Shown: piece after piece, positions 43,911-52,446 of the stretch
Layout: the number at the start of each line of letters is the position of its first letter
Position numbering within the stretch: position 1 is the stretch's first letter
NCBI RefSeq assembly: GCF_022899355.1
Contig: NZ_JALJCK010000002.1
Location: 372,001-436,000, forward strand
Direction: 5' to 3'
DNA length: 64,000 nt
DNA from: Shinella yambaruensis
GTDB taxonomy: Bacteria; Pseudomonadota; Alphaproteobacteria; Rhizobiales; Rhizobiaceae
Made by a program: the position numbers and the translations under genes
Notes under the pieces: model-generated
What the model saw: only the letters and a program-made list of their open reading frames with translations
What the model was told of the DNA's origin: nothing
Databases searched by the model: none

Positions 43911-44045
43911 TCACCTTGCGGAGAATAGCCGTTTTTTGTCGGACAGATAGGGAGCGCCGTCGAGCGCGAACCTGCCTGTCCCGTCGTGGAGCTCCTGCAG
44001 AAGTCTTGGTGTAAAGCCTGCATCATCCCTCGGTTCGCGTGTCAT
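43911..44045 (-). CDS. Possible 44-residue small protein
   Basis: ATG at 44045 to TGA at 43911-43913 on the minus strand, ending 20 bases before the start of the secreted protein. The peptide begins MTREPRDDAGFTPRLL and ends YLSDKKRLFSAR, with protein-like composition. The start has only a weak ribosome site. It may be a real small gene, part of a tight chain of short frames after the monooxygenase-like gene, or chance. Confidence 0.2.
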   Translation of the reverse strand: MTREPRDDAGFTPRLLQELHDGTGRFALDGAPYLSDKKRLFSAR

Positions 44046-44097
44046 GCGGTCGATTTCAGGTTCGGCTCGATGAGGTTGCCGTTCACGGCCTTCTCCA

Positions 44098-44424
44098 CTA
44101 GCCGGTGAGCCGGGTCAGATCGGAAACCCGCACCTCATGATGCTCGACGAATTCCGGCCGATCGAGCAGATATTGGTCATCCTCGGGATAGTAACGCGCG
44201 ACGCCATAGTCATGGCCGGCAAAGCGGCGGACGGCGTCGAGATCCGTCCACCAGCTGATGGTCGAAATCTCGCTGGTGCCATCGCCGAGCTCGCGCAACA
44301 CGATCTGGTAGCCAAGGTTGCCCTCGGTCTCGGCATAATGACCGGCGCCCGTCTTCTCCACGTACTGGACGTATTCTTCCGCCTGCGCGGTGCGGATGCG
44401 AGCCGACCATTTTCTGAGGATCAT
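44098..44424 (-). CDS. Antibiotic-biosynthesis-monooxygenase (ABM)-like small protein
   Basis: 108-residue dimeric alpha-beta barrel type protein. The frame starts MILRKWSARIRTAQAEEYVQ and carries YAETEGNLGYQIVLREL and ISTISWWTDLDAVRRFAGHD, a pattern of ABM/EthD-like folds. ATG 44424 follows AGGAAAG. Family members act as small monooxygenases or as stress proteins; with few conserved residues the function stays open. It lies downstream of the binding-protein gene of the catabolic island, separated by 259 bases and a hairpin. Confidence 0.7.
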   Translation of the reverse strand: MILRKWSARIRTAQAEEYVQYVEKTGAGHYAETEGNLGYQIVLRELGDGTSEISTISWWTDLDAVRRFAGHDYGVARYYPEDDQYLLDRPEFVEHHEVRVSDLTRLTG

Positions 44425-44625
44425 CTTTCCTGCCCCTATGTTTCGGTGTCCGGCTGACTTTCGCCGGTGCGGTGTCGCCACGGCTCGCGCCCGTGCGCGA
44501 GCCAGACCAGCTCGGGGTCGAGCGCGAGCACTATATCACATCCGGCGCGTCCTGGATGACGTTGGCTATCGCGGTGGCAGGTATTGAGCGGGCGACTGCG
44601 CATCGGCAGTTACGGACACGCTGAC

Positions 44626-44658
44626 CGACGAGCCATCGGCGCTATGCTGATGGCTCGT
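44626..44658 (-). terminator. Hairpin after the binding-protein gene
   Basis: GACGAGCCATC (44626-44636) and GATGGCTCGTC (44648-44658) are perfect complements with an 11-base loop, 26 bases after the stop of the minus-strand binding-protein gene. No T-run is visible. Confidence 0.45.
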
Positions 44659-44683
44659 CATCATTCGTCCTGGATCGACTTCT

Positions 44684-45529
44684 TTATTGTCGTGTCTCGA
44701 TGGGAATGAGGATTTCGGCAGGCAGCCCATATTTCTCGGCCAATGCCTTGAAGCGGCCGTCCTGTTGCTGGACCGCCAACCCGTCGGCGATGACCTGGAG
44801 CATTTCCTTGTTGCCCTTGGCGACGACCATCCCGGTATAGATGTCCGTAATGACGGTTTGGACGATTTCCATCGACGCTTCCTTCTGGATTCGTGCGTTT
44901 GCCGCGACCGCGTCATCCATCACGAAGTCCATGCGGCCGGTCAGGATCTGGCGATAGGCGGATTCAGCGGAATCGGCGGGCCGGTAGTCGATTGCGGTCA
45001 ATCCATTCTCGACGCATTTCTGGCTTTGGCGCTGAAGGGATTGCGCGGAGGAACCGCTCATGTTTGCCGAACCGACGAGGCCGCACACATCGTCGAGCTT
45101 CGCGATCTTTTTCGGATTGCCTTTCGGCACGATCACGCTTTGGCCGGCACGCGCGTAGAGAACGAAGTCAGCCTTCTCGGCGCGCTCGGGGCGGTAGTTG
45201 ACCGAGCCGATCATAAGATCGGTCGAGCCGGCAAACAGCGTCGGGAGCAGGCCGGACCATGCGCCTTTGTAATATTCATACTTGAGGCCGGCACAGTCCA
45301 TGACGTTCTGGATCAGTTCGGCTTCGAAGCCGATCATCTCGTCCGGATTGTCGGGGTCGGAATAGGCGAACGGCGGCTGCGCCGGCGACGCGGCGATTTT
45401 CACGACTTTGCCCGCAAAACCGGGATACTTTTCAGCGACCTTCCCGGGTTCGCACTGAGCGGCACTCGCAGAGGAGATCGCGGTGCCGAAGAATGCTAGG
45501 CATGCAAATGGCAACAACATACGTTTCAT
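44684..45529 (-). CDS. Amino-acid-type ABC binding protein of the catabolic island
   Basis: 281-residue family 3 (polar amino acid) periplasmic binding protein. Signal peptide MKRMLLPFACLAFFGTAISS with cleavage at SASAA. Core motifs are AQPPFAYSDPDNPDEMIGFE, YKGAWSGLLPTLFAGSTDLM and ADFVLYAR. Two cysteines each in the N-terminal and middle part may form disulfides. ATG 45529 follows AGGGAGAA. The fused permease-ATPase gene lies three genes upstream on the same strand and is the likely partner. A FadR-type operator sits 27 bases ahead of the start. Confidence 0.88.
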   Translation of the reverse strand: MKRMLLPFACLAFFGTAISSASAAQCEPGKVAEKYPGFAGKVVKIAASPAQPPFAYSDPDNPDEMIGFEAELIQNVMDCAGLKYEYYKGAWSGLLPTLFAGSTDLMIGSVNYRPERAEKADFVLYARAGQSVIVPKGNPKKIAKLDDVCGLVGSANMSGSSAQSLQRQSQKCVENGLTAIDYRPADSAESAYRQILTGRMDFVMDDAVAANARIQKEASMEIVQTVITDIYTGMVVAKGNKEMLQVIADGLAVQQQDGRFKALAEKYGLPAEILIPIETRQ

Positions 45530-45555
45530 GACATTCTCCCTCTTTATTTTTTATA

Positions 45556-45569
45556 ACTAGTATACTGGT
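45556..45569 (-). promoter_or_regulatory. FadR-type operator 1 (binding-protein promoter)
   Basis: ACTAGTATACTGGT is a near-perfect 14-base palindrome. On the minus strand, TTGACA (45585-45590) lies 17 bases before CAGTAT (45562-45567), so the operator covers the -10. Confidence 0.65.
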
Positions 45570-45650
45570 TTAATAGTAGCGCGATGTCAAGCGAGGCGGC
45601 CGCGGAAAGTGATTTTCGGCAGTTGCGAACGGAAAAGCCGCTGCGGCGGA

Positions 45651-46811
45651 TCACTCGCCGCCTGCCTGAACCGGATTGGGCCGACGCTTCTCGATCGCGT
45701 ATTTCAAGAGAGCCGCGCTGCGGAAGATGCCGTGGGCGAACTTGCCGTAGGGCAATGTGAGGAAGAAGCCCATGACGAACCCGAGATGGACGGCGAGAAG
45801 CAGCGGCATTGCGGCAGTGTCTCTCCATGCCAGCAGCGCGAGCCCTGTCAGGCTCACGAAGAACAGAAGCGCTATGAAACCTCGATCCATCGTTTTCTGC
45901 GTCTCATCGGCCTGCATCGGATTACGCCGGATATTGAGCCAGAACAGCCCCGCGGGGCCGATCAGGAGGCCGATGCCGCCGGCGGTGCCGAGGAGGACCG
46001 GCAGGCTGAGGATCGGGTAGGGTGCCTCCATGGCGAACAGGTAGTGGTACAGGGTCGCGACCGACGTCGAGGCAAAGCAGAGCATGAACCCGTAGAACGT
46101 AAAATGGTGAAAGCGGCGCCGCCAGAGCGTGAACGCGTCGTCTTCATTGTTGCAGCCGTCACGGTGGCCTCCGTCGAGATACTGAAGCGTCAGGACAGCC
46201 CGGGCCGCTTCTCCTGCAGCGTTTGGAAGGGGCACGGGCTTTCCCGGCTCGGATACCTGCCTCCAGAACCGGATGACCCCGATCGCCAGCGCCAGAACAG
46301 AAAAGCCGAAGGCGGCACCAAAGAGGACGGCGAGGAGGTTGTGGGGGAAGATCACGTAGAATTGCCCCTCGAGGCCATGCACGAACAGGCTGCCCTGCAT
46401 CAGGATCGCACCGATAAGGAACGCCGCGACGCCGAGGCTGACAGCCATGGCGACGGTCAGTCCGTTGCGGCGGTAGAGCACGCCGAGGGATTTCGGGAAG
46501 GCATATTCGACATAGGTGTCGCGCCGTACCTGCGCCAGTGTCTTCGGCACGTTGACGCCGAACTCATGCGGAGGCGCGTACTGGCATGCATAGAGGCAGG
46601 CGGAGCAGTTGTGGCATAGATTGGCCAGGTAGTGCGCATCGGCCACGTTGAAGTCGAGCCGGCGTGTCATGGCTGGAAACACTGCGCAGAAGCTTTCGCA
46701 GTAGCGGCAGGCATTGCAGATATGCAGGATGCGGTCGACCTCCGCGGCGTTCGTCTCGAGTTCGCGCTCGGCATCCAATGCGAGCCTTGTCAGGTCTTCA
46801 ATTGCGGCCAT
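45651..46811 (-). CDS. tcuB: TcuB, membrane Fe-S protein for tricarballylate-type oxidation
   Basis: 386-residue CitB/TcuB-type protein. Two cysteine clusters, [11 protein letters not shown] (about 32-42) and [11 protein letters not shown] (about 66-76), predict two [4Fe-4S] clusters. Some six hydrophobic helices follow, with histidines ([18 protein letters not shown]) that may bind haem. In Salmonella TcuB reoxidises the flavin of TcuA and passes electrons to the membrane chain. It starts 15 bases after tcuA, at ATG 46811 after GGAGGG. Confidence 0.87.
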   Translation of the reverse strand: MAAIEDLTRLALDAERELETNAAEVDRILHICNACRYCESFCAVFPAMTRRLDFNVADAHYLANLCHNCSACLYACQYAPPHEFGVNVPKTLAQVRRDTYVEYAFPKSLGVLYRRNGLTVAMAVSLGVAAFLIGAILMQGSLFVHGLEGQFYVIFPHNLLAVLFGAAFGFSVLALAIGVIRFWRQVSEPGKPVPLPNAAGEAARAVLTLQYLDGGHRDGCNNEDDAFTLWRRRFHHFTFYGFMLCFASTSVATLYHYLFAMEAPYPILSLPVLLGTAGGIGLLIGPAGLFWLNIRRNPMQADETQKTMDRGFIALLFFVSLTGLALLAWRDTAAMPLLLAVHLGFVMGFFLTLPYGKFAHGIFRSAALLKYAIEKRRPNPVQAGGE

Positions 46812-46826
46812 TTCGAACGCCCTCCA

Positions 46827-48221
46827 TTATGCCGGCCTGCCGAGCGCGGCGGCCGCGGCCCGGGTTCCGGCGATCCGCCCGAAGGCCGTGCCTATGCTCA
46901 TGCCGACCCCGGCGGTGTAGCCTTTTCCGAGCACATTGCCGGCCATCATCTCGCCGGCGACGAAGAGGTTGGAGCTCGGCTTGTTGCCGAACCGCACCGC
47001 GGCCGTGTCATCCACTTTCAGCGAAAGGTAGGTGAAGGTGATCCCCGGCCTCAGGGCATACCCGTAGAAGGGTGGCGTATCGATCGGCAGAGCCCAGTGG
47101 GTCTTTGCGGGTACGACGCCCTCCGTCCGGCAGTCGTCGAGGATCGTGTGATTGAACGTGCCCGGCCGGCAGGCTGCATTGTAGCTGTCCAGCGTGCGCA
47201 TGAAGACCTCGACCGGCACGCCGAGTCTGGTCGCCAGTTCAGGCAGGCTATTGGCTGTGATCCCCGGGAATACCGGAGGCATGAAGCGTCCGATCACCTT
47301 CCTGTCGATGATCGAATAGCCGATCTGGCCCGGTTGCTGGGCAACGAGACGTCCCCAGATGGCGTATCGTTTTGGCCAGAAGTCCTCGCCTTCATCGTAG
47401 AAGCGTTCACCATCGCGATTGACGACCACTCCGAGCGAGACGCAGTCGATGCGGGTGCAGATGCCTCCGTCATAGAGTGGCGCGCGCGCATCGATCGCGA
47501 CGCAATGGCCCTGCGACGGATCGCCGATCATGTCGGCTCCGGCCCGCATCATGTCTTTGAGGAGGACCCCCTGATTGAAGCGGGTCCCGCGGATCAGGAA
47601 ATTGTCGGCCGGCCATTCGCCGCGATCGTTGCGGCCCCAGGCCTCCCGCAGCCATTCCCGGTTCGACTCGAAGCCGCCGGCGGCCAGCACGCAGGCCCTG
47701 GCGGTGATCAGTTCTCCGCTTTCCGTGCGAGCGCCGACGAAGCGATCGCCGTCGAGCACGATCCCGGCCACCGGCGTTTCGTAGCGAACACGGACACCAA
47801 GGGTCTGGGCACTTCGATAATAGGCATTGACGAGCGCCTTGCCGCCGCCCATGAAAAATGCGTTCGTCCGGGCAACATGCAGCGCGCCCGATAGCGGCGG
47901 CTGAAAGCGCACGCCGTGGCGGCGCATCCAGTCCCGGCAATTCGAGGAGGCGCGGATAACGAGACGGGCGAGATGCTCGCTGGTCTCGCCTCCCGTCACC
48001 TTCAGCAGGTCCTGCCAGTATTCCTCTTCCGGATATGCCTCGACAAGGACGTCCTGCGGCGCGTCGTGCATGCAACGCAGGTTGCGGGTATGCTGGGAGT
48101 TGCCGCCGCGCCACTCCTTCGGCGAGGCTTCGAGCATCAGCACCGACGCGCCCGCCTCGCGCGCCATCAGCGCCGCGCACAATGCCGCATTGCCGCCTCC
48201 GATGACCAATACGTCAATCAC
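46827..48221 (-). CDS. tcuA: TcuA, FAD-dependent tricarballylate dehydrogenase-like
   Basis: 464-residue flavoprotein of the FAD_binding_2 (fumarate reductase) family: N-terminal VIDVLVIGGGNAALCAALMA, LEASPKEWRGGNSQHTRN and C-terminal NVLGKGYTAGVGMSIGTAFG. In Salmonella TcuA oxidises tricarballylate to cis-aconitate. Start GTG 48221 is best placed behind GAGGA; earlier GTG codons at 48245 and 48269 lack a site. Family members also act on other dicarboxylates, so the true substrate here is open, given that tcuC (the usual transporter) and tcuR are absent. Confidence 0.85.
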   Translation of the reverse strand: MIDVLVIGGGNAALCAALMAREAGASVLMLEASPKEWRGGNSQHTRNLRCMHDAPQDVLVEAYPEEEYWQDLLKVTGGETSEHLARLVIRASSNCRDWMRRHGVRFQPPLSGALHVARTNAFFMGGGKALVNAYYRSAQTLGVRVRYETPVAGIVLDGDRFVGARTESGELITARACVLAAGGFESNREWLREAWGRNDRGEWPADNFLIRGTRFNQGVLLKDMMRAGADMIGDPSQGHCVAIDARAPLYDGGICTRIDCVSLGVVVNRDGERFYDEGEDFWPKRYAIWGRLVAQQPGQIGYSIIDRKVIGRFMPPVFPGITANSLPELATRLGVPVEVFMRTLDSYNAACRPGTFNHTILDDCRTEGVVPAKTHWALPIDTPPFYGYALRPGITFTYLSLKVDDTAAVRFGNKPSSNLFVAGEMMAGNVLGKGYTAGVGMSIGTAFGRIAGTRAAAAALGRPA

Positions 48222-48396
48222 GATGAAATCCTCACTTCGGGTCACCCGGAACCTCCCATTCGAGGGCACGGGTCATCGGCCGCCCCGGATGTCCAAGGAA
48301 CGAGACCATTCACAGTCGGCAGTTTGAGAGGGCCCTTCCCTGGGACGTGCCTGCTCCCCGCACGGCGGAGCGGGCCGTCTGCCCGGCGGTCCCGCG
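48222..48396. other. Gap between tcuA and the fused ABC gene
   Basis: 175 bases with a GC-rich stretch and no clear promoter, and no match to the island operator. tcuAB is probably co-transcribed from the ABC gene upstream. Confidence 0.3.
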
Positions 48397-50043
48397 TCAG
48401 TCGCGCCGGTCGACCATGCGCAGGAACTGCTTCGTGCGTTCCTCTTTCGGGTTGGTCAGCACCTCGCGGGCCGGGCCGTCCTCGACGATCACGCCCTTGT
48501 CCATGAAGACCACCCGATCGGCGACGTCACGGGCAAAGTTGATTTCATGGGTCACGACGATCATCGTCATTCCTGCTTCGGCAAGGCTGCGCATGACGGC
48601 AAGGACCTCGCCGACAAGCTCCGGATCGAGTGCCGAGGTCGGTTCGTCGAACAGCATGAGCTTGGGTTCCGTGGCGAGCGCGCGGGCAATCGCAACGCGT
48701 TGCTGCTGGCCGCCGGAAAGGCGCATCGGCAAGTGGTCCGCATGCTCTTCGAGGCCGACGCCCTTCAGCAACTGCATCGCGCGTTCGCGGGCCGCCTGGG
48801 GCTTCATCCCGTAGACCTGGATCGGCGCTTCCATGATGTTCTCCAGCGCCGTCTTGTGGTCGAAGAGATCGAAGCTCTGGAAAACCATGCCGATCTTCGC
48901 ATCCGCCCGGGCCTTGGCCAGGTGCTTGGTGGGCACGAGCTTGCCGCGTTTGCGCTCGTAGCCGACATGCTTGCCTTCGACCAGGATCTCGCCGTCGTTC
49001 AGGACTTCGAGGTGATTGATCAGGCGCAGAAGCGTGCTCTTGCCGGAGCCGCTGGCGCCGAGGATGGCGACGACCTCGCCCGGATGGACCTCGAAGTCGA
49101 CGCCTTTGAGAACTTCGAGGTCACCCCTTCCGCGCAGGTGATACGCCTTGTGCACGTTCTTGCAGATGACGAAGGGCGTATCGGCCGTCTCGCGTGCGCT
49201 CCTTGACGCACTGGCCGCGAGCACCTTGATGATGGAGTTGTCGTCGGGTTTGGCGGGCGCGGGTTTCGAACTGTCGGCGGCCGTGGTTCCGGCGCCGCCT
49301 GCCGCTCCGCCGTCGTCTGCATCGACGACCTCGTAGTGCTGGGTGCGCACACCGGTGACCCAGCGCTCCCAGATGGACGGCTGTTTGCTGAGGCTGCGCA
49401 GCTCCGGATCGAGCCGGCGCTCGATGACGAGCTGGCCGAGCGATATCAGCGTCGTCGTGAAGAGATAGAGCGATGCGGCAGCGATGAAAACCGTGAAGAA
49501 GTCGAAGTTTGTCGCGACGATCTGCTGTGCGCGGAACGTCAGCTCGTTCACGAAGACGACCGAGGCGAGCGATGTTCCCTTCAGCATCGATATCGTCGCG
49601 TTGGATATCTGCGGGGTGATCGACCGGAGCGCCTGGGGAATGATGATCCTGCGCAGCGTTATGAATGGGCCCATGCCGAGCGCCGAGGCAGCCACGGACT
49701 GGTTTCGCTTCACCGACAGGAGACCGCCACGGATAAACTCCGCCGCAAAGGCCGCTTCGTTCAGGGCAAAACCGATGACCGCCGTCGTGAACGGATCCAG
49801 CCGGATTCCCAGCCGGGGCAACGCATCGAAGATGAAGATCAGCTGCAGCAGGATCGGCGTACCGCGCATGATCCAGATATACACCCACGCCACGCCGCTG
49901 ATGGCCGGATTCTTCGACATCCTCATCAATGCGAGGGCCAGGCCCAGCGCCAGGCCGCACACCATGGCAAGCGCGGTAATCTGGATAGCGATCCAAAGGC
50001 CCGTCAGCAGGTTCACGCTTGTGAGGTATTTCACGATTTCCAT
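48397..50043 (-). CDS. Fused amino-acid ABC permease and ATP-binding protein
   Basis: 548-residue single polypeptide. Residues 1-220 form a HisM/GlnP-type permease (about five helices; loop [20 protein letters not shown] at 119-138). Residues 235-285 are a Ala/Gly/Pro-rich linker. The rest is a GlnQ-type ATPase with Walker [10 protein letters not shown] (329-337), signature LSGGQQQR, and Walker [13 protein letters not shown]. Permease-ATPase fusions are uncommon in this family, where separate genes are the rule; a homodimer would make the full transporter. ATG 50043 is preceded by AAGGGA; an upstream frame to 50097 covers the operator and is unlikely. Confidence 0.9.
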   Translation of the reverse strand: MEIVKYLTSVNLLTGLWIAIQITALAMVCGLALGLALALMRMSKNPAISGVAWVYIWIMRGTPILLQLIFIFDALPRLGIRLDPFTTAVIGFALNEAAFAAEFIRGGLLSVKRNQSVAASALGMGPFITLRRIIIPQALRSITPQISNATISMLKGTSLASVVFVNELTFRAQQIVATNFDFFTVFIAAASLYLFTTTLISLGQLVIERRLDPELRSLSKQPSIWERWVTGVRTQHYEVVDADDGGAAGGAGTTAADSSKPAPAKPDDNSIIKVLAASASRSARETADTPFVICKNVHKAYHLRGRGDLEVLKGVDFEVHPGEVVAILGASGSGKSTLLRLINHLEVLNDGEILVEGKHVGYERKRGKLVPTKHLAKARADAKIGMVFQSFDLFDHKTALENIMEAPIQVYGMKPQAARERAMQLLKGVGLEEHADHLPMRLSGGQQQRVAIARALATEPKLMLFDEPTSALDPELVGEVLAVMRSLAEAGMTMIVVTHEINFARDVADRVVFMDKGVIVEDGPAREVLTNPKEERTKQFLRMVDRRD

Positions 50044-50071
50044 GACATGTTCCCTTATCGTTATTAAGGAT

Positions 50072-50085
50072 ACTAGTATAACTAA
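50072..50085 (-). promoter_or_regulatory. FadR-type operator 2 (fused ABC promoter)
   Basis: ACTAGTATAACTAA resembles the other sites; read with a three-base spacer it is ACTAGT-ATA-ACTAAT. On minus, TTGACA (50092-50097) lies 16 bases from TAGTAT (50070-50075), so the site sits in the core promoter, 29 bases before the ATG. Confidence 0.55.
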
Positions 50086-50170
50086 TTTCCTTGTCAATCG
50101 GGATTATGATCGAGACATTGCGAGGTGCCGGGCATGCGCAACCCGGATGAGCGATCGAGACCCCGCAGGT

Positions 50171-51151
50171 CTAGAAGTCGACAACCACGCCCGCGCCCTT
50201 TTCCAGGGCCCGCCGGTAGACATGGCGGGCGATGACCAGATCCTGCACGCCCACGCCCGTTGACTTGAACACGGTCAACCTGTCTGCAAAGGTCCTTTGG
50301 TCGAGCTTGCCGTCCGCAAGGTCGCCGATCTCGGCGACAAAGTGATCGGCATCGTAGAGGCCCTCGGAAATGGGAATGAGATAGTCGCCGGCTTCGGCCA
50401 TAAGCGCGTCCTTGCTCTCGATGAAGATCGCGGCCGCGGCCATGGTCGCGCTGTCTACCTCTCGCTGATCCTTGCGATGCGCTCCGAGCGCGGAAACATG
50501 ACAGTTTGCGGTCAGCCATTCGCGTTTGATCACCGGATCGTGGGACGTGGTTGCCAGCGACACGAGGTTCGCGCCGCTTACCGCCTCTTCGTTCGATGCG
50601 CAGATCGTCACGGTGATGCCGGTTTTCCGCTCCACGACCCCGCGAAACCTTTCCGCAGCTTCCCGGTTCGGATCGTGGACCGTGATCCGCGACAACGGAC
50701 GGACTGCGGCCATGACTTCCGCTTCCGCCTGACCCATCGGTCCGCAGCCGAGCACCGCAAGGTGCGAAGCCTCCGGCAAGGAAAGGAATCTCGCGGCGAG
50801 CGCGGAGCAGGCAGCGGTACGATACATCCCGAGCAGGGTTCCGTGCATGACCGCCAGGAGCCGCCCTTCCGTGTCGCCGAGGGCGATGATCTGCGTCAGG
50901 TGACGGGTGCCATCCACGTCCCGGAGCGTGGGATGACTGAAACCGAGCTTTGCACTGAACAGTTCCTCACCGGAGAGATAGCAGGGCAGGCTCGCCAGAA
51001 GGCCGCCTGTCCTGCTGGAAAAAACCCGGGTCCTCAGCGGCTGCACCGCCTCGCCCCTGCTCAACGCGGCCATCCCGTCGCCAATCTCGTCGACCAGCTT
51101 GTCCAGCTCAAGGCAATCGAGCGTGGCGGCCTTGTCCAAAATCAGTACCAT
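50171..51151 (-). CDS. Ornithine cyclodeaminase-family protein of the island
   Basis: 326-residue OCD/mu-crystallin-family protein with LGFSHPTLRDVDGTRHL, MYRTAACSALAARFL and the NAD motif VLGCGPMGQAEAEVMAA. Members reduce ketimines, deaminate amino acids cyclically or dehydrogenate alanine and the like. It is eight bases behind the DAO-type oxidase gene and precedes the fused ABC gene. A role on the amino-acid part of the imported substrate is likely but not specified. Confidence 0.78.
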   Translation of the reverse strand: MVLILDKAATLDCLELDKLVDEIGDGMAALSRGEAVQPLRTRVFSSRTGGLLASLPCYLSGEELFSAKLGFSHPTLRDVDGTRHLTQIIALGDTEGRLLAVMHGTLLGMYRTAACSALAARFLSLPEASHLAVLGCGPMGQAEAEVMAAVRPLSRITVHDPNREAAERFRGVVERKTGITVTICASNEEAVSGANLVSLATTSHDPVIKREWLTANCHVSALGAHRKDQREVDSATMAAAAIFIESKDALMAEAGDYLIPISEGLYDADHFVAEIGDLADGKLDQRTFADRLTVFKSTGVGVQDLVIARHVYRRALEKGAGVVVDF

Positions 51152-51159
51152 TTGATCTC

Positions 51160-52362
51160 CTATTGAATGGGTGGCGCCACGAGATTGCCAAGATGGCCGA
51201 CACGGCTCACCGGCTCGTCGGACGCTTCGATGTCGAGTGGCCGTTCAAACCGGACGGGCGCGAATGGATCGAGGCTGACCGTCGGGGTTTCGCCGAGGAT
51301 CGCCTGCGCCAGGCTCTCGGTTACCGACGGCGCGATCGCCATGCCGTGGCCGTTGAAACCAGTCGCAATCCACAGACCGGAGACATGCTCGGCCGGTCCG
51401 ATCATGGCGCGGCCGTCGGGCGTGAGGTCGAAGAGACCGCTCCAGCTGCGCACGATATGCGCGTCCTTGAGGGCCGGCACCAGCCGGATCGTCTCCCTGG
51501 CGATCGCTTCGATCTTGCTCGGTTCGACGCGTTGCGGCGCATCCGGAGCGATGTCGCTGGCCGGGCCGAGGCCGAGCAGCAGCGTTCCGCTGGCGGTTTG
51601 ACAGAAGCTTATTCGTGGCGAGGCGCAGCGAAGGTAGGGGCCGGTTACGAAGGGCAGCTTCTCCGTCACCAGGATCTGGTGGAGCGCGAGGCTGATCGGC
51701 GTCTTGATTCCAAGCGGTTCGAGGAGGCGGACACTGTCGCCGGCCGCCGCGACGAGGACGCTCTCCGTCGCTATCCGGCCGGCACTGGTTTGAACGGCCG
51801 TAACCTTGCCGTGGTCGTGCTCGATCAGGTCCGCGGCAGTTCCGCGAAGGAAGCGGACACCGGCGAGCTTGGCTTGCCGGGCGGCCTCCCATGTGGCCAG
51901 CTGCCCGTTGACGTGCCCGTCCTGTGTCGTCAGGAAACCGGCGACGATGTCCGGCGAAATATGGGGAACGAGTTCGCGAAGGGCGGCGCCCTCGACGATA
52001 TGCGCATCGAGACCGATCGCCCTGTGGCGGTCGACTTCGATCTGGAAATCGGCGGTGAGGGTCTCGTCATAACTCACCAGCAGATTGCCGGTCACTCTGT
52101 ACTCGACCGTCGTCCGGGCGCTTTCTTCGAAGCCCTGCCAAAGGACAAGCGACCGGTTGATGAGATCGCGCTCGACGGCCTCACGCAGCTGCACACGCAC
52201 GTTTCCGCGGTTTCGGCCTGAGCCGTTATGCGCGATCTCGGCCTTTTCGACGACGCAAACCTGTTTGCCTGCACGGGCGAGGTGCAGGGCGGTCCAGCAG
52301 CCGATGATGCCACCCCCTATGACCACGAGGTCAGCGCTCTTGAGATTGGGTGAGTTCGACAT
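51160..52362 (-). CDS. DAO-type FAD-dependent oxidoreductase
   Basis: 400-residue flavoprotein of the D-amino acid oxidase/sarcosine oxidase family: ADLVVIGGGIIGCWTALHLA, QLATWEAARQAKLAG and C-terminal GLWIATGFNGHGMAIAPSV. It should oxidise the C-N bond of an amine or N-substituted amino acid and give an aldehyde or keto acid plus free amine. The next upstream gene, an aldehyde dehydrogenase, could take an aldehyde product. ATG 52362 chosen; a TTG at 52395 is an in-frame alternative. Confidence 0.82.
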   Translation of the reverse strand: MSNSPNLKSADLVVIGGGIIGCWTALHLARAGKQVCVVEKAEIAHNGSGRNRGNVRVQLREAVERDLINRSLVLWQGFEESARTTVEYRVTGNLLVSYDETLTADFQIEVDRHRAIGLDAHIVEGAALRELVPHISPDIVAGFLTTQDGHVNGQLATWEAARQAKLAGVRFLRGTAADLIEHDHGKVTAVQTSAGRIATESVLVAAAGDSVRLLEPLGIKTPISLALHQILVTEKLPFVTGPYLRCASPRISFCQTASGTLLLGLGPASDIAPDAPQRVEPSKIEAIARETIRLVPALKDAHIVRSWSGLFDLTPDGRAMIGPAEHVSGLWIATGFNGHGMAIAPSVTESLAQAILGETPTVSLDPFAPVRFERPLDIEASDEPVSRVGHLGNLVAPPIQ

Positions 52363-52446
52363 TTCCTTCTCGGTCTCCGTCGGCGCGCCATTCAAGTCAT
52401 GCGCCTGTTTGCGAGAATAGTGTTAAGAACGCCGTGCCCGCGACGG

